A program made the translations under genes and the position numbers. Source: a bacterium (GTDB lineage Bacteria > SAR324 > XYD2-FULL-50-16). Taken from it: a stretch of 21,843 nt of DNA. Within the stretch, counting starts at the first letter, position 1. Each line of letters opens with the position of its first letter. The notes under the pieces were generated by a model. That model was not told the origin of the DNA. It did not search any database and saw only the letters and a list, made by a program, of their open reading frames with translations. Where the stretch lies: the NCBI GenBank assembly GCA_024275165.1, contig JAJRZQ010000041.1, forward strand, positions 1 to 21,843. Reading direction: 5' to 3'. Of this stretch, positions 1 through 7,067 are shown piece by piece.

Positions 1-302
1 CATCGCTTTCAGGGGCCTGCTCCTCGGTGGTTGTTTCTGTGGTTGGCAGGGGTTCTTCTTCCTCTTCTAAGGAAAGGGGTTCTTCTTTTGCTTCGTTAAG
101 TTCCAAGTCATCGCTTTCAGGGGCCTGCTCCTCGGTGGTTGTTTCTGTGGTTGGCAGGGGTTCTTCTTCCTCTTCTAAGGAAAGGGGTTCTTCTTTTGCT
201 TCGTCAAGTTCCAAGTCATCGCTTTCAGGGGCCTGCTCCTCGGTGGTTGTTTCTGTGGTTGGCAGGGGTTCTTCTTCCTCTTCTAAGGAAAGGGGTTCTT
301 TT
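1..302. repeat. 108-bp tandem direct repeat, about 2.8 copies visible
   Basis: The unit starting CATCGCTTTCAGGGG recurs at positions 1, 109 and 217, an exact 108-base period. Copies one and two differ by one base (GTTAAG near 95 against GTCAAG near 203, changing Asn to Asp in the minus-strand protein). The third copy diverges after about position 300. The period is a multiple of three and encodes 36 residues of the minus-strand acidic protein. The array may continue left of the window. Confidence 0.95.
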
Positions 303-874
303 TCCGCTTTGGTAAAGTTGGGCTCATCCATGACCTCGCTTTTTGTCTCTGCTTCGAGTTCGGTCAAAGGCGCCCTTTTTGGGGATAGCGTTTCTTCTTC
401 CAGAGGCTCTTTTTCTATGGTGAGGTCGGTTTTGGGGGAGCCTTCAAAAACAACCTCGAAGCGCACGGGTTCGGCGGGCTCTTGAGTTGGACTGGCCAGG
501 GGTGGGGCTGCGGCATCTGTTTCGCCAAAGCCTAAAAAACGGGTTTTGCCTTCTCCAAAGGGACTGCCTTGTTCTTCTGGTTCTTTATTGCCCTGGGACT
601 CTGCCTCGCTGACCGGCATGGAGCGCATTTCGGCCTCTGCAGATTGCAGTTGTTCTTCTAATTGATGGTAACTTGAGGGGGAAGCCTCTTCAGGTAGAGC
701 GTCCTCCGGGGGGTAAACGGGGGTTGCCTCTTTTTCTTGATATTCCGGTGCGTCTTCAAGGTCATTAAAGCGGGAGATCATTTCTTCGCCCCGGCAGCCC
801 TGTTGATCCTTCTCTGTCTCTTGCGGCTCCTTAGGGGGCGTTTGGGCTTGATCTTCAATCGCTTCTTTGATCAT
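1..874 (-). CDS. Acidic repeat protein of unknown function (partial, C-terminus beyond window)
   Basis: This reading frame is open from an ATG at 872-874 to the left edge, giving 291 complete codons. I do not recognise the family. The product is dominated by Glu, Pro, Ser and Thr, with no signal peptide or membrane segment, so it is probably cytoplasmic and largely disordered. The N-terminal ~190 residues are non-repetitive. From about residue 192 the sequence becomes a 36-residue tandem repeat containing EEPLSLEEEEEPLPTT and EEQAPESDD, with nearly three copies before the window ends. A weak purine-rich ribosome site (AAGAGAG) sits upstream of the ATG, and a promoter-like element lies about 110 bases upstream. 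The plus-strand frame opposite it is Ser-rich and is only the antisense image of the repeats. Identification as a real gene rests on the long in-frame run and protein-phased repeats; function is unknown. Confidence 0.8.
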   Translation of the reverse strand, partial: MIKEAIEDQAQTPPKEPQETEKDQQGCRGEEMISRFNDLEDAPEYQEKEATPVYPPEDALPEEASPSSYHQLEEQLQSAEAEMRSMPVSEAESQGNKEPEEQGSPFGEGKTRFLGFGETDAAAPPLASPTQEPAEPVRFEVVFEGSPKTDLTIEKEPLEEETLSPKRAPLTELEAETKSEVMDEPNFTKAEKEPLSLEEEEEPLPTTETTTEEQAPESDDLELDEAKEEPLSLEEEEEPLPTTETTTEEQAPESDDLELNEAKEEPLSLEEEEEPLPTTETTTEEQAPESD

Positions 875-981
875 GATTTTGCTCTCTTTTGCAGACAAGG
901 GCAAAGGGTTATCGCCTTTTTTCAGATCCTATTGAATATCAATTTTTAGAAAAGAAGGCTTGTTGGGTATTGATTTCTATT

Positions 982-1011
982 TTTATAACCTGTTCCCCTT
1001 TGTTTGGTCAA
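982..1011 (-). promoter_or_regulatory. Putative sigma70-type promoter for the acidic repeat protein
   Basis: On the minus strand TTGACC (1006-1011) is followed after 18 bases by TATAAA (982-987), each one mismatch from the consensus hexamers. Transcription would start near 975, giving a leader of about 100 bases before the ATG at 874. The match is by eye. Confidence 0.5.
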
Positions 1012-1024
1012 ACCCTATTGAAGT

Positions 1025-1969
1025 CTAAAAACGCAGGCCTTTAGAGGCGAGGCGGCTCAGTTCAGCTTGACCGTAACGGATCACCTCTTTGAGGGGGCGG
1101 TGTTCGCTCATCGCGTAGAGTTTGGTAAAAGCTTGTAAATGTTCTCCATGGCGGAGAAGGCGTTTTTCAACCGGGGCAAAACCCAATTTTTTTGCCGCCT
1201 GTTGGGAAAGGAATAAAGACCAGGAACGAGCAAAGCGCTCAAAGGGCCGCTGTTGGGTTAAGCCCTTTAGGTTATATTTTCGGCAGAGGTCGCGGCTGGC
1301 CAATTGCCCGGCCATAGCGGGAATAAACCATTCCCGACTTAAAATCGGGAGGAGGTAAAAAACCCCTTGCAGATAGTAAACCGGTAAGGCGAACTGGACG
1401 AATTCATCTAAGAATTGAATCTTTGCCGGTGGGGGGTTGGGGTCTTGCATCCCTAAGACCAGCAGAGGGGGTAAAAAAACTCCCTTAACCAGACCTTTGG
1501 GGTTGTGCCCAAAGCCTTGGACAAAAGGATGGATGGGGGCCAAAAGTTGGTTGAGGTCGCTTAAAGGGCTCACCGCAGAGCTGACGCAGTGACGGCAAAC
1601 CCCGCCTACTCCGGTGACCTGGCGGCTAATTTGGGGGAAGCGGCAGGTAAAGCAGCGCTCCGGCGCGGAGTTAAAACAGCGGGCGCAAACCTTTTCCCCC
1701 TGCCCCTCGTAATGGCGTTCTTCTGCTTGAATCTCCCGGTCGCAAAGCGCGCAGGGCTCGCTGGGGGCCGCTTGGATGGATTGCCGACAAAATTCGCAGA
1801 GCTTGCCGTGAGGCGGGGTGTTGAGGAGTTCGCGCCCCGGGAAGCGGCAGCGGGCGCAGCGCTCGTGAGTTTGAAAGCAACTCAAACAAATCGTTTGCCC
1901 CTGCCCTTCGTAAAAGGATTGGCCTTGAGGCAGGGGTTGGTCGCAAAGGTAACAGTTTTCTGGATGCAT
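1025..1969 (-). CDS. Tandem CxxC zinc-finger (LIM/DA1-like) protein of unknown function
   Basis: The N-terminal ~130 residues hold eight CxxC pairs arranged as two copies of a 67-residue module. Each module has the order CxLCD, a YEGQG turn, CxxCF, ERCxxCRFP and a final CxxC. This is typical of paired treble-clef/LIM-like fingers, so four zinc ions could be bound; the pattern recalls the LIM-like part of DA1-type proteins. The C-terminal ~180 residues have hydrophobic stretches but no HExxH peptidase motif, and I do not recognise them. The frame extends to a TTG at 1987, but the ATG at 1967-1969 starts six residues before the first CxxC and is taken here; its AGGA lies only two bases upstream, so the start is uncertain. 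The gene is divergent from the small gene at 2050 and lies upstream of the acidic repeat gene on the same strand. Confidence 0.85.
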   Translation of the reverse strand: MHPENCYLCDQPLPQGQSFYEGQGQTICLSCFQTHERCARCRFPGRELLNTPPHGKLCEFCRQSIQAAPSEPCALCDREIQAEERHYEGQGEKVCARCFNSAPERCFTCRFPQISRQVTGVGGVCRHCVSSAVSPLSDLNQLLAPIHPFVQGFGHNPKGLVKGVFLPPLLVLGMQDPNPPPAKIQFLDEFVQFALPVYYLQGVFYLLPILSREWFIPAMAGQLASRDLCRKYNLKGLTQQRPFERFARSWSLFLSQQAAKKLGFAPVEKRLLRHGEHLQAFTKLYAMSEHRPLKEVIRYGQAELSRLASKGLRF

Positions 1970-2039
1970 AATCCTAAGGATTGCCAAAGGGCAACGCTTT
2001 TGTCAAAATATAGAAAAAACCGCTCAGTAAACCCCTTTT

Positions 2040-2052
2040 GGAGCCTCTTTTG
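2040..2052 (+). promoter_or_regulatory. Shine-Dalgarno deciding a TTG start
   Basis: GGAG (2040-2043), six-base spacer, TTG (2050-2052). The upstream alternative TTG at 2038 overlaps this site and has no ribosome-binding sequence of its own. Confidence 0.5.
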
Positions 2053-2400
2053 ACCTTTGATCTGATCAATATTCCCAAGCGGGTCTTAGAACTGTATTCT
2101 AACCCAGAAAACCTGCACAAGGAAGCGGTTCCTTTTGTGGGGCATTTGCGCAAACACAGTCAAGAAGAGCAAAAAATTTTTTTGCGCCTTGACCCCTTAC
2201 TCCAGAGCAGCGCGCTTTTAGAGTTCAATAAGTCCGATGTGCTCTACGCCGAGGATTTTAAAACCATCGGGGCAGAGGGTGAGCCGGTAAGCTTTCGCCT
2301 AGTTAAAATCTGGGTGCGCAAAAAGGCGGTAGCCATTCGTTTAGAGCCCTTTGTCGTCGAAGACCTAAGCCAAGCTTTGAGCGATTACGACCGGCTTTGA
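2050..2400 (+). CDS. Small conserved-looking hypothetical protein, 116 aa
   Basis: I do not recognise this family. The product is a soluble, mixed-charge protein with no signal peptide, cysteines or membrane segments. It reads like a compact alpha/beta fold: a helical N-terminal half around LELYSNPENLHKEA and a strand-rich stretch (VSFRLVKIWVRKKAVAIRLE) near the C-terminus. A TTG at 2038 also opens the frame, but GGAG at 2040-2043 is spaced six bases from the TTG at 2050, which favours the latter start (MTFDLIN). It is a single gene, divergent from the zinc-finger gene and convergent with rsmA, whose stop is ten bases away. It is placed as a gene because it fills the interval neatly and has ordinary protein composition. 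Confidence 0.7.
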   Translation: MTFDLINIPKRVLELYSNPENLHKEAVPFVGHLRKHSQEEQKIFLRLDPLLQSSALLEFNKSDVLYAEDFKTIGAEGEPVSFRLVKIWVRKKAVAIRLEPFVVEDLSQALSDYDRL

Positions 2401-2410
2401 GCAGGGCAGG

Positions 2411-3187
2411 TTAGGTTGAGGCCATGGCCTGATAAAGCTCGAGGTAATCGGTAGGGCTCAATTCCTCCGGGCGCGCCTTTTTAACCCGTGTTTGCCATGA
2501 TGGGGGCAGCTTTTCGAAGTCCGCGCCGAAGGCTTTATATAAGAGCTTGCGCCTTTGGTTAAAGGCTTGCCGCAGCCAAGAAAGAAAGGGGGCTTCTTCT
2601 GCTAGGCCTGTTTTTTTCGGGGTGAGGCGAATTACCGCAGAGTCTACCTTAGGCCGGGGGGTAAAGGCCTCCGGGGGGACAAAGCAAATCCGCTCCAAAT
2701 CAAACATCAATTGAGCCGCCACGCTTAAGGCGCCATATTCTTTTTTGGAGTCCTTTGGTTGCCAACTCATGCGGTAGGCCACTTCTTTTTGCAGCATCAA
2801 GGTGAGGCTCTGAAAGCGCATGCGCTCTTTGGTTAAGAGAAAAAACAAGGGACTGGAGATGTTATAAGGCAAGTTGGCGATCAACTTCGCTCCTGGTTTA
2901 TCCGCTAAAAGCCCTGCCCAATCGAGTTTTAAGGCGTCTTGTTGGAGCAAACCAAAGTTCGGGTTGCCCCCAAAGCGGTTTTGTAGGCTTTCGATTAAGT
3001 CATGGTCGATCTCAATGGCGGTCAGCTTGGCCCCTGTACGCAGAATCGGGTCGGTCAAGGCGCCTAAGCCGGGGCCGATCTCAATGATCTCATCCCCCTT
3101 TTTCGGCGCCCCCGCGGCTAGGATATGGCTGCGGATACCGGGGTCGAGAAGAAAATTTTGCCCAAAGCGCTTTTTCGCCTTATGCAT
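2411..3187 (-). CDS. rsmA: 16S rRNA (adenine1518-N6/adenine1519-N6)-dimethyltransferase RsmA (KsgA)
   Basis: This SAM-dependent enzyme dimethylates the two adjacent adenines in the 3' terminal hairpin of 16S rRNA during small-subunit maturation. Family hallmarks are present in order: KKRFGQNFLLD at residues 5-15, the SAM motif EIGPGLGAL at 36-44, acidic ribose contacts in AIEID (58-61 region), the target-adenine motif NLPYNISSP at 105-113, and the C-terminal PPEAFTPRPKVDSAV signature. At 258 residues it is the usual length. It is the last gene of the dnaB–dciA–rsmA unit: its ATG lies inside the end of dciA (ATGCATAA overlap at 3180-3187), which implies translational coupling. No terminator-like hairpin is visible after the stop, where it converges on the small gene ending at 2400. 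Confidence 0.97.
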   Translation of the reverse strand: MHKAKKRFGQNFLLDPGIRSHILAAGAPKKGDEIIEIGPGLGALTDPILRTGAKLTAIEIDHDLIESLQNRFGGNPNFGLLQQDALKLDWAGLLADKPGAKLIANLPYNISSPLFFLLTKERMRFQSLTLMLQKEVAYRMSWQPKDSKKEYGALSVAAQLMFDLERICFVPPEAFTPRPKVDSAVIRLTPKKTGLAEEAPFLSWLRQAFNQRRKLLYKAFGADFEKLPPSWQTRVKKARPEELSPTDYLELYQAMAST

Positions 3188-3653
3188 GAGTTTTTCTTAA
3201 AAACTGAGCCATGGCATTGCTAAAGGCTTTTTTTAGGTTTTTATCTCGCAAGCCTTGGCTCGCCGCGTCGGCCTGGGCATAGGCCTCGTCTCGCAAGAGC
3301 GGGCGGGGGCGAGGGTTCTGGGGCTCTGGAGATTGTAGGGGGAGCGGGGGCAAGCGACCATAGATAAATTTAACGCGCTTGACAATGCCGGGGCCGCAAA
3401 GGCCGTCAGAAGCAATCAGTTCCAGTATGGATTTGTTATAATAGCTCAGGTGCTGGGCATAGGCCGCGTCTTCGGTTAAAATGGTGAGTACGCCTTTTTT
3501 AAGGCTTTGGGGCCGGGTTTTATGGCTTAAGGGTTTGCCGACAATTTCGGCCCAGCTTTTGCGGATTTTGGCAAAATAAAGCAGGTCGTCGAGGTGATTT
3601 TTTCTTAAAACCTGACTAATGACCTCTTCTGCCTTGTAACAGCCCTCAGTCAT
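3180..3653 (-). CDS. dciA: DciA-like (DUF721) protein, probable DnaB helicase loader/partner
   Basis: The N-terminal ~100 residues match the DUF721/DciA pattern: a helical start, W-x2-IVG-x-PLSHKTRPQSL near residues 34-50, a strand with LTILTEDAAYAQHL, and a final KRVKFIYG. DciA proteins are the ancestral bacterial partners that help load the replicative helicase where DnaC or DnaI is absent. Direct adjacency to dnaB, with an 8-bp overlap (ATGACTGA at 3646-3653), supports the role. The C-terminal third after a Pro/Arg-rich linker (residues 105-120) is basic and unusual in length, with a helical end. A strong AAGGAG lies four bases before the ATG, inside the end of dnaB. The family call is good; the loader function is inferred from family and context. 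Confidence 0.85.
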   Translation of the reverse strand: MTEGCYKAEEVISQVLRKNHLDDLLYFAKIRKSWAEIVGKPLSHKTRPQSLKKGVLTILTEDAAYAQHLSYYNKSILELIASDGLCGPGIVKRVKFIYGRLPPLPLQSPEPQNPRPRPLLRDEAYAQADAASQGLRDKNLKKAFSNAMAQFLRKTHA

Positions 3654-5004
3654 AATGCTCCTTATTCACCGCAATATTGCCAAAGGCGACATATTTACCC
3701 AAAAAGACCAAACGAAGCTTGCCGATTGCCCCGTTGCGGTGCTTGGATAAGAGGATTTCAGCAATGCCTTTATCCGCGCTGTCTTCATTGTAGACTTCAT
3801 CCCGGTAGATGAACAGGATTAAATCCGCGTCTTGCTCAATGGCGCCGGACTCTCGCAAATCCGATAGCTGGGGCCTTTTGTCGGAGCGACTCTCTAAACT
3901 ACGGTTCAACTGGGAAAGGGCGATAACCGGAATATTCAGCTCTTTGGCCAGGCCCTTTAAGCTGCGGCTGATCTCTGAAATCTCTTGCTCCCGCCCGATA
4001 TTGGGGCGAGAAGATCGCATGAGCTGGAGGTAATCGACCACCACCAGATCGAGCCCCTGATCGCTTTCCTTATGCAATTGCTTGGCGATGCCGCTCACCT
4101 CGTGGGGGGTGAGCCCGGGAGTATCGTTGATAAAGATATTGGTACTGGCAAGGCTGTCGGTGGCCAGGGCGAGTTTATCCCAATCCTCCGCGTTCAGGGC
4201 CCCGGTACGGAGCTTGTTGGAGTCGATTTTAGCCTCGGAGGCGATCAAACGGGTGGCGAGCTGCTCTTTACTCATCTCTAAGCTGAAGACCAGCACGGCC
4301 CCTTGTTTTTCGCTGTGGGTCGCCGCGTACTTGGCGACATTCATGGCCAAGGCGGTTTTGCCCATACTGGGGCGAGCGGCCAAGACGATTAAGTCTGAAG
4401 GCTGCAAGCCGCTGGTCAGCTTGTCTAGGTCGATAAAGCCCGTGGGCAGGCCGGTGACCTCCTTGACCGAGTTGGATTTTTTTTCCAGTTGCTCAAAGCT
4501 GGTGGTTAAGATCCCACTGAGTTTGGCGTAGCTTTTTTGGGTCGAGCGGGTGGAGATTTCTGAAATCTTCGCTTCTGCTTCGGCTAAAAGTTCCCCAATA
4601 TTCTTATCGGGGCCGCGAGATTTTTTAGCGATTTCGGTAGTGGTTTGAATCAATTCCCGCAAGAGGGCATGCTCTTGCACGATGCGCGCGTAGTAAGCGG
4701 CATTGCTGCTCGCCGGGGCGGCGTCCATCAATTCGGCTAGGTAGGCCATGCCTCCGCAGGTTTCTAGTTGCGCCCAATTTTTGAGTTTATCCCCAATCAT
4801 GACTTCATCAATCGCCCTTGCCTCTTCTTCGAGTTCTAAGATAGCGCGAAAGATGTGCTGGTGGGCGACGCTGTAAAAGGAGAGCGGGGTTAACAGAGCG
4901 GCGACCTCGGATAAAAGGTCGTTGCGGATTAAGACACTGCCTAAGACGGCTTGCTCCGCGTCGAGGTCTTGGGGAATTCCGGAAAGGGCAAGGGGTTCGC
5001 TCAT
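3646..5004 (-). CDS. dnaB: Replicative DNA helicase DnaB
   Basis: Hexameric 5'-3' helicase that unwinds DNA at the replication fork. The N-terminal domain shows the DnaB signature PQDLDAEQAVLGSVL (residues 11-25) and SFYSVAHQHIF. The RecA-like domain has TGLPTGFIDLD at 184-194, Walker A ARPSMGKT at 210-217, the FSLEMS motif near 240, Walker B VVVDYLQLM at 321-329, and the arginine-finger region SDLRESGAIEQDAD near 381-394. The length, 452 residues, is normal and no intein is present. The ATG at 5002-5004 gives the expected N-terminus, although no clear Shine-Dalgarno precedes it. It is first in an operon with dciA and rsmA, and a good promoter lies about 55 bases upstream. Confidence 0.98.
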   Translation of the reverse strand: MSEPLALSGIPQDLDAEQAVLGSVLIRNDLLSEVAALLTPLSFYSVAHQHIFRAILELEEEARAIDEVMIGDKLKNWAQLETCGGMAYLAELMDAAPASSNAAYYARIVQEHALLRELIQTTTEIAKKSRGPDKNIGELLAEAEAKISEISTRSTQKSYAKLSGILTTSFEQLEKKSNSVKEVTGLPTGFIDLDKLTSGLQPSDLIVLAARPSMGKTALAMNVAKYAATHSEKQGAVLVFSLEMSKEQLATRLIASEAKIDSNKLRTGALNAEDWDKLALATDSLASTNIFINDTPGLTPHEVSGIAKQLHKESDQGLDLVVVDYLQLMRSSRPNIGREQEISEISRSLKGLAKELNIPVIALSQLNRSLESRSDKRPQLSDLRESGAIEQDADLILFIYRDEVYNEDSADKGIAEILLSKHRNGAIGKLRLVFLGKYVAFGNIAVNKEHYD

Positions 5005-5057
5005 GCAGGTTTTAAAAGGCGGGGCGCGCCGAGAGGTTTTGGGTTGGAACAGAGTAG

Positions 5058-5086
5058 ATTTTAGGGGAGAAGAAGGAGATTGTAAA
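5058..5086 (-). promoter_or_regulatory. Putative sigma70 promoter of dnaB–dciA–rsmA
   Basis: On the minus strand TTTACA (5081-5086) and TAAAAT (5058-5063) are separated by exactly 17 bases, each one mismatch from consensus. Start of transcription would be near 5051, giving a leader of about 47 bases before the dnaB ATG. An inverted repeat (TTCTCCC at 5092-5098, GGGAGAA at 5065-5071) overlaps the promoter and could be an operator, but this is only a possibility. Confidence 0.6.
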
Positions 5087-5157
5087 AGAAATTCTCCCTT
5101 TTTTTCCCAGCGGCAAACTGCTTGAAATCTTATGGGAATAATTCCCCTCCTCTGGTT

Positions 5158-6813
5158 CTATGGGGCTGAGGGGCGCTCGATCTCTTCAACGACTCTGGAT
5201 ATCTCCGGCAAAAGCTGTTTTTTGCGGCTCAGCACCTTGGGCAAAAAGAATTTTTGAGACCCGATTGCTTTATATTGCAAGGCCTTTTCCGCTGCCGCAA
5301 AGGGGGTGCAAAGGAGCAGGCTGTCTTCTTTTAAGATGTCGGTCACCAAAAGCATGGTCCAATCCAATCCCTTTTCGGTCTGGGCGCGCCCGAGTTCTGA
5401 GTAAATCTCCGCTTCTTTATCCGGGAGTTCATCTAAGGTGACGACCTCCACCTGACCGATGCCGAACTTGAAGCCCTTTTCGCTAAAGGCCTTGAAATCG
5501 GTTTGGATAATATCTTGAGCGCTGCGGCTTTTGAGGCTGTCGGTTGAACTGAAGATTTCAATACCCCAAGCTTGATAGTCGATGCCCGTTAAGGCGGCGA
5601 GTTCTTCCACCGCTTCAATATCCTCCTTCGTGGTGGTGGGGGATTTGAGGATCACCGTATCGGTCAAGATGCCGCTTAAAAGCAGGTTCGCGGTGAGGGG
5701 TTCGGGTTCTATTCCATGTATTTTATACTGCTGGTACACCAGGGTGCAGGTGGCCCCCACGGGTTTGGCGTAAAAGCGAATCGGGTTTTTCGTAGCCAGC
5801 GTGCCCAGACGGTGGTGGTCGATGATTTCGATAATCTCTGCGGTTTCGGCCCCGTCTACGGCCTGGACCATTTCATTGTGGTCCATTAAAATGAGTTTTT
5901 GCCCTTGCACCTTGAGCAAGTCGCTGCGGCTTAAGAACCCGGTAAGTTTCCCCTCGGGGGTAACTACGGGCAGGCCTCGGCTCGAGTGGTTGAGCAGGGT
6001 TTCTTTCGCCTCCTCCACATATTGCTCAGGGGTGAGGCGGGGTGGGGCCGGGTCCATGACAAAGTGACTGGGGACGCTCAACAAGACGCGCCGCATGGTT
6101 TCGGCGGAATCGTGGGAGGAGATGAACACCCAACCGGGATAATCGCTAAAATTGATATCCACCTCTTCCCCTGAGGCGACTCCGGTTAAGAGGATGACGG
6201 GGACTCCTTCGCGCATGGCGTGGCGGATTAGGTTTTCTCGGTGGCCCACCACAAGCACTAAATTCTCTGCTTTTTGTTGCTCTAAGTTGTGCTGAAAGCG
6301 CTCTAAGGACATGGCCCCCACCACTACCCTGGCGGTGAGTTCGTTTTGGGGGCCCTGCTGGAGCATGTAGCCATCGAGCACCTCGGTGAAGTTCTCGGGG
6401 CGAATGCGGTATTCGGGCATTTGGGCTGTTGAACCGGTGAGGTAGAAGTGGGTGAGTTCGTCCATCCCGATCAAGCCGAGCAGTTCGCCTTGCTCGTTGA
6501 GGATGGGGGTGCTTTTGAGTTTTCGATCCTCCAGGTTTTGAAAGACCCTGTACAGGGGGGATTGGGCTTGCAGGGCCTCTGGCTGGGGGGTCATGATGTC
6601 TTTCACCTTGGCGAACACATCTTTGACAAACTCAGGGGCAGGGGCCTGGAACCGCTCGAAGATAAAACGAGTTTGCTTGTTTAGGTTTCCGCAGCGCCCT
6701 GCTCGGTAGATTCTTTGGGGGTCGATTTGGCTTTTTAGGCGGCGGTAGGCATAGGCGGATACAACCGAGTCGGTATCCGGGTTTTTGTGGCCAAGGATTA
6801 AGATTTCTTCCAA
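5158..6813 (-). CDS. ppaC: Manganese-dependent (family II) inorganic pyrophosphatase with CBS–DRTGG–CBS regulatory insert
   Basis: Hydrolyses pyrophosphate to phosphate in the cytoplasm. Family II DHH-type motifs are GHKNPDTDS at residues 8-16 (metal ligands His9, Asp13, Asp15), DHNE at 311-314, DHH at 332-334 and the substrate-binding SRKKQ at 529-533. Between motifs one and two lies a ~240-residue insert: a CBS domain (about 65-125, with VKDIMTPQP), a DRTGG-like domain (about 155-245) and a second CBS domain (about 250-305). This layout is known from cbsPPases, which are controlled by adenine nucleotides (inhibited by AMP/ADP) and, with DRTGG, by diadenosine polyphosphates. The frame extends to 6897, but AAGGAG at 6819-6824 sits five bases before a TTG at 6811-6813 that gives MEEILILGHKNP, the normal family N-terminus. 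The length is then 551 residues. Confidence 0.95.
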   Translation of the reverse strand: MEEILILGHKNPDTDSVVSAYAYRRLKSQIDPQRIYRAGRCGNLNKQTRFIFERFQAPAPEFVKDVFAKVKDIMTPQPEALQAQSPLYRVFQNLEDRKLKSTPILNEQGELLGLIGMDELTHFYLTGSTAQMPEYRIRPENFTEVLDGYMLQQGPQNELTARVVVGAMSLERFQHNLEQQKAENLVLVVGHRENLIRHAMREGVPVILLTGVASGEEVDINFSDYPGWVFISSHDSAETMRRVLLSVPSHFVMDPAPPRLTPEQYVEEAKETLLNHSSRGLPVVTPEGKLTGFLSRSDLLKVQGQKLILMDHNEMVQAVDGAETAEIIEIIDHHRLGTLATKNPIRFYAKPVGATCTLVYQQYKIHGIEPEPLTANLLLSGILTDTVILKSPTTTKEDIEAVEELAALTGIDYQAWGIEIFSSTDSLKSRSAQDIIQTDFKAFSEKGFKFGIGQVEVVTLDELPDKEAEIYSELGRAQTEKGLDWTMLLVTDILKEDSLLLCTPFAAAEKALQYKAIGSQKFFLPKVLSRKKQLLPEISRVVEEIERPSAP

Positions 6814-6824
6814 GCGGTCTCCTT
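6811..6824 (-). promoter_or_regulatory. Shine-Dalgarno deciding the TTG start of ppaC
   Basis: Minus-strand AAGGAG (6819-6824), spacer ACCGC, TTG (6811-6813). The 28 residues that the longer frame would add are hydrophobic and unlike any family II pyrophosphatase N-terminus. Confidence 0.75.
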
Positions 6825-7067
6825 CATATACATAATTAATCAATATGCCAAAAATGAAGAAAATTGAAAAGGGGGTAATTTTTGGGCAAGGAATCAAAAA
6901 AGAATTTCATCTAAAAACCCTTTCCAGGAGAGGGTTCCTAGGGCTGTTTTTCCAACCCTTTATAAAAACCAAGGGGCCGAATTGGCGCGGGTTGTTCTTT
7001 TTTTGTTTGCGAGATGAAGCCGATAGACAGCCTTGCCGCTCTTTGTTAGTTTAGCCTTGATCCTTCA
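6814..7067. other. Divergent intergenic region, 254 bp
   Basis: Sits between ppaC (minus) and the PAP2 gene (plus), so it should hold promoters for both; none is convincing by eye, though TATAAA occurs at 6961-6966. It contains AACCCT (6916-6921), AGGGTT (6931-6936) and AACCCT (6954-6959), so the middle element can pair with either flank. A 69-residue plus frame (6845-7054) lacks family features and is not called. Confidence 0.5.

Noticed and set aside
27-485. Plus-strand Ser-rich frame of 152 residues over the repeats
   Set aside because: It is the antisense image of the minus-strand acidic protein; the repeats are phased to the minus frame, which stays open to the ATG at 874 and has a promoter.
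737-949. Plus-strand hydrophobic frame of 70 residues
   Set aside because: Overlaps the N-terminal part of the acidic protein and its leader, with no ribosome site or recognisable family.
1981-1994. TTGCCAAAGGGCAA inverted repeat at the start of the zinc-finger gene
   Set aside because: Stem of only five bases in a short divergent gap; no second copy nearby to suggest an operator.
1589-2053. Plus-strand frame of 154 residues opposite the zinc-finger gene
   Set aside because: The minus frame has a clear duplicated cysteine module; the plus frame has only shadow composition.
5134-5146. GGGAATAATTCCC palindrome after the ppaC stop
   Set aside because: One-base loop cannot form a useful hairpin and there is no T-run; it may be chance or a protein site without further support.
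6845-7054. Plus-strand frame of 69 residues between ppaC and the PAP2 gene
   Set aside because: No ribosome site, no family features, basic and low-complexity start; more likely promoter DNA.
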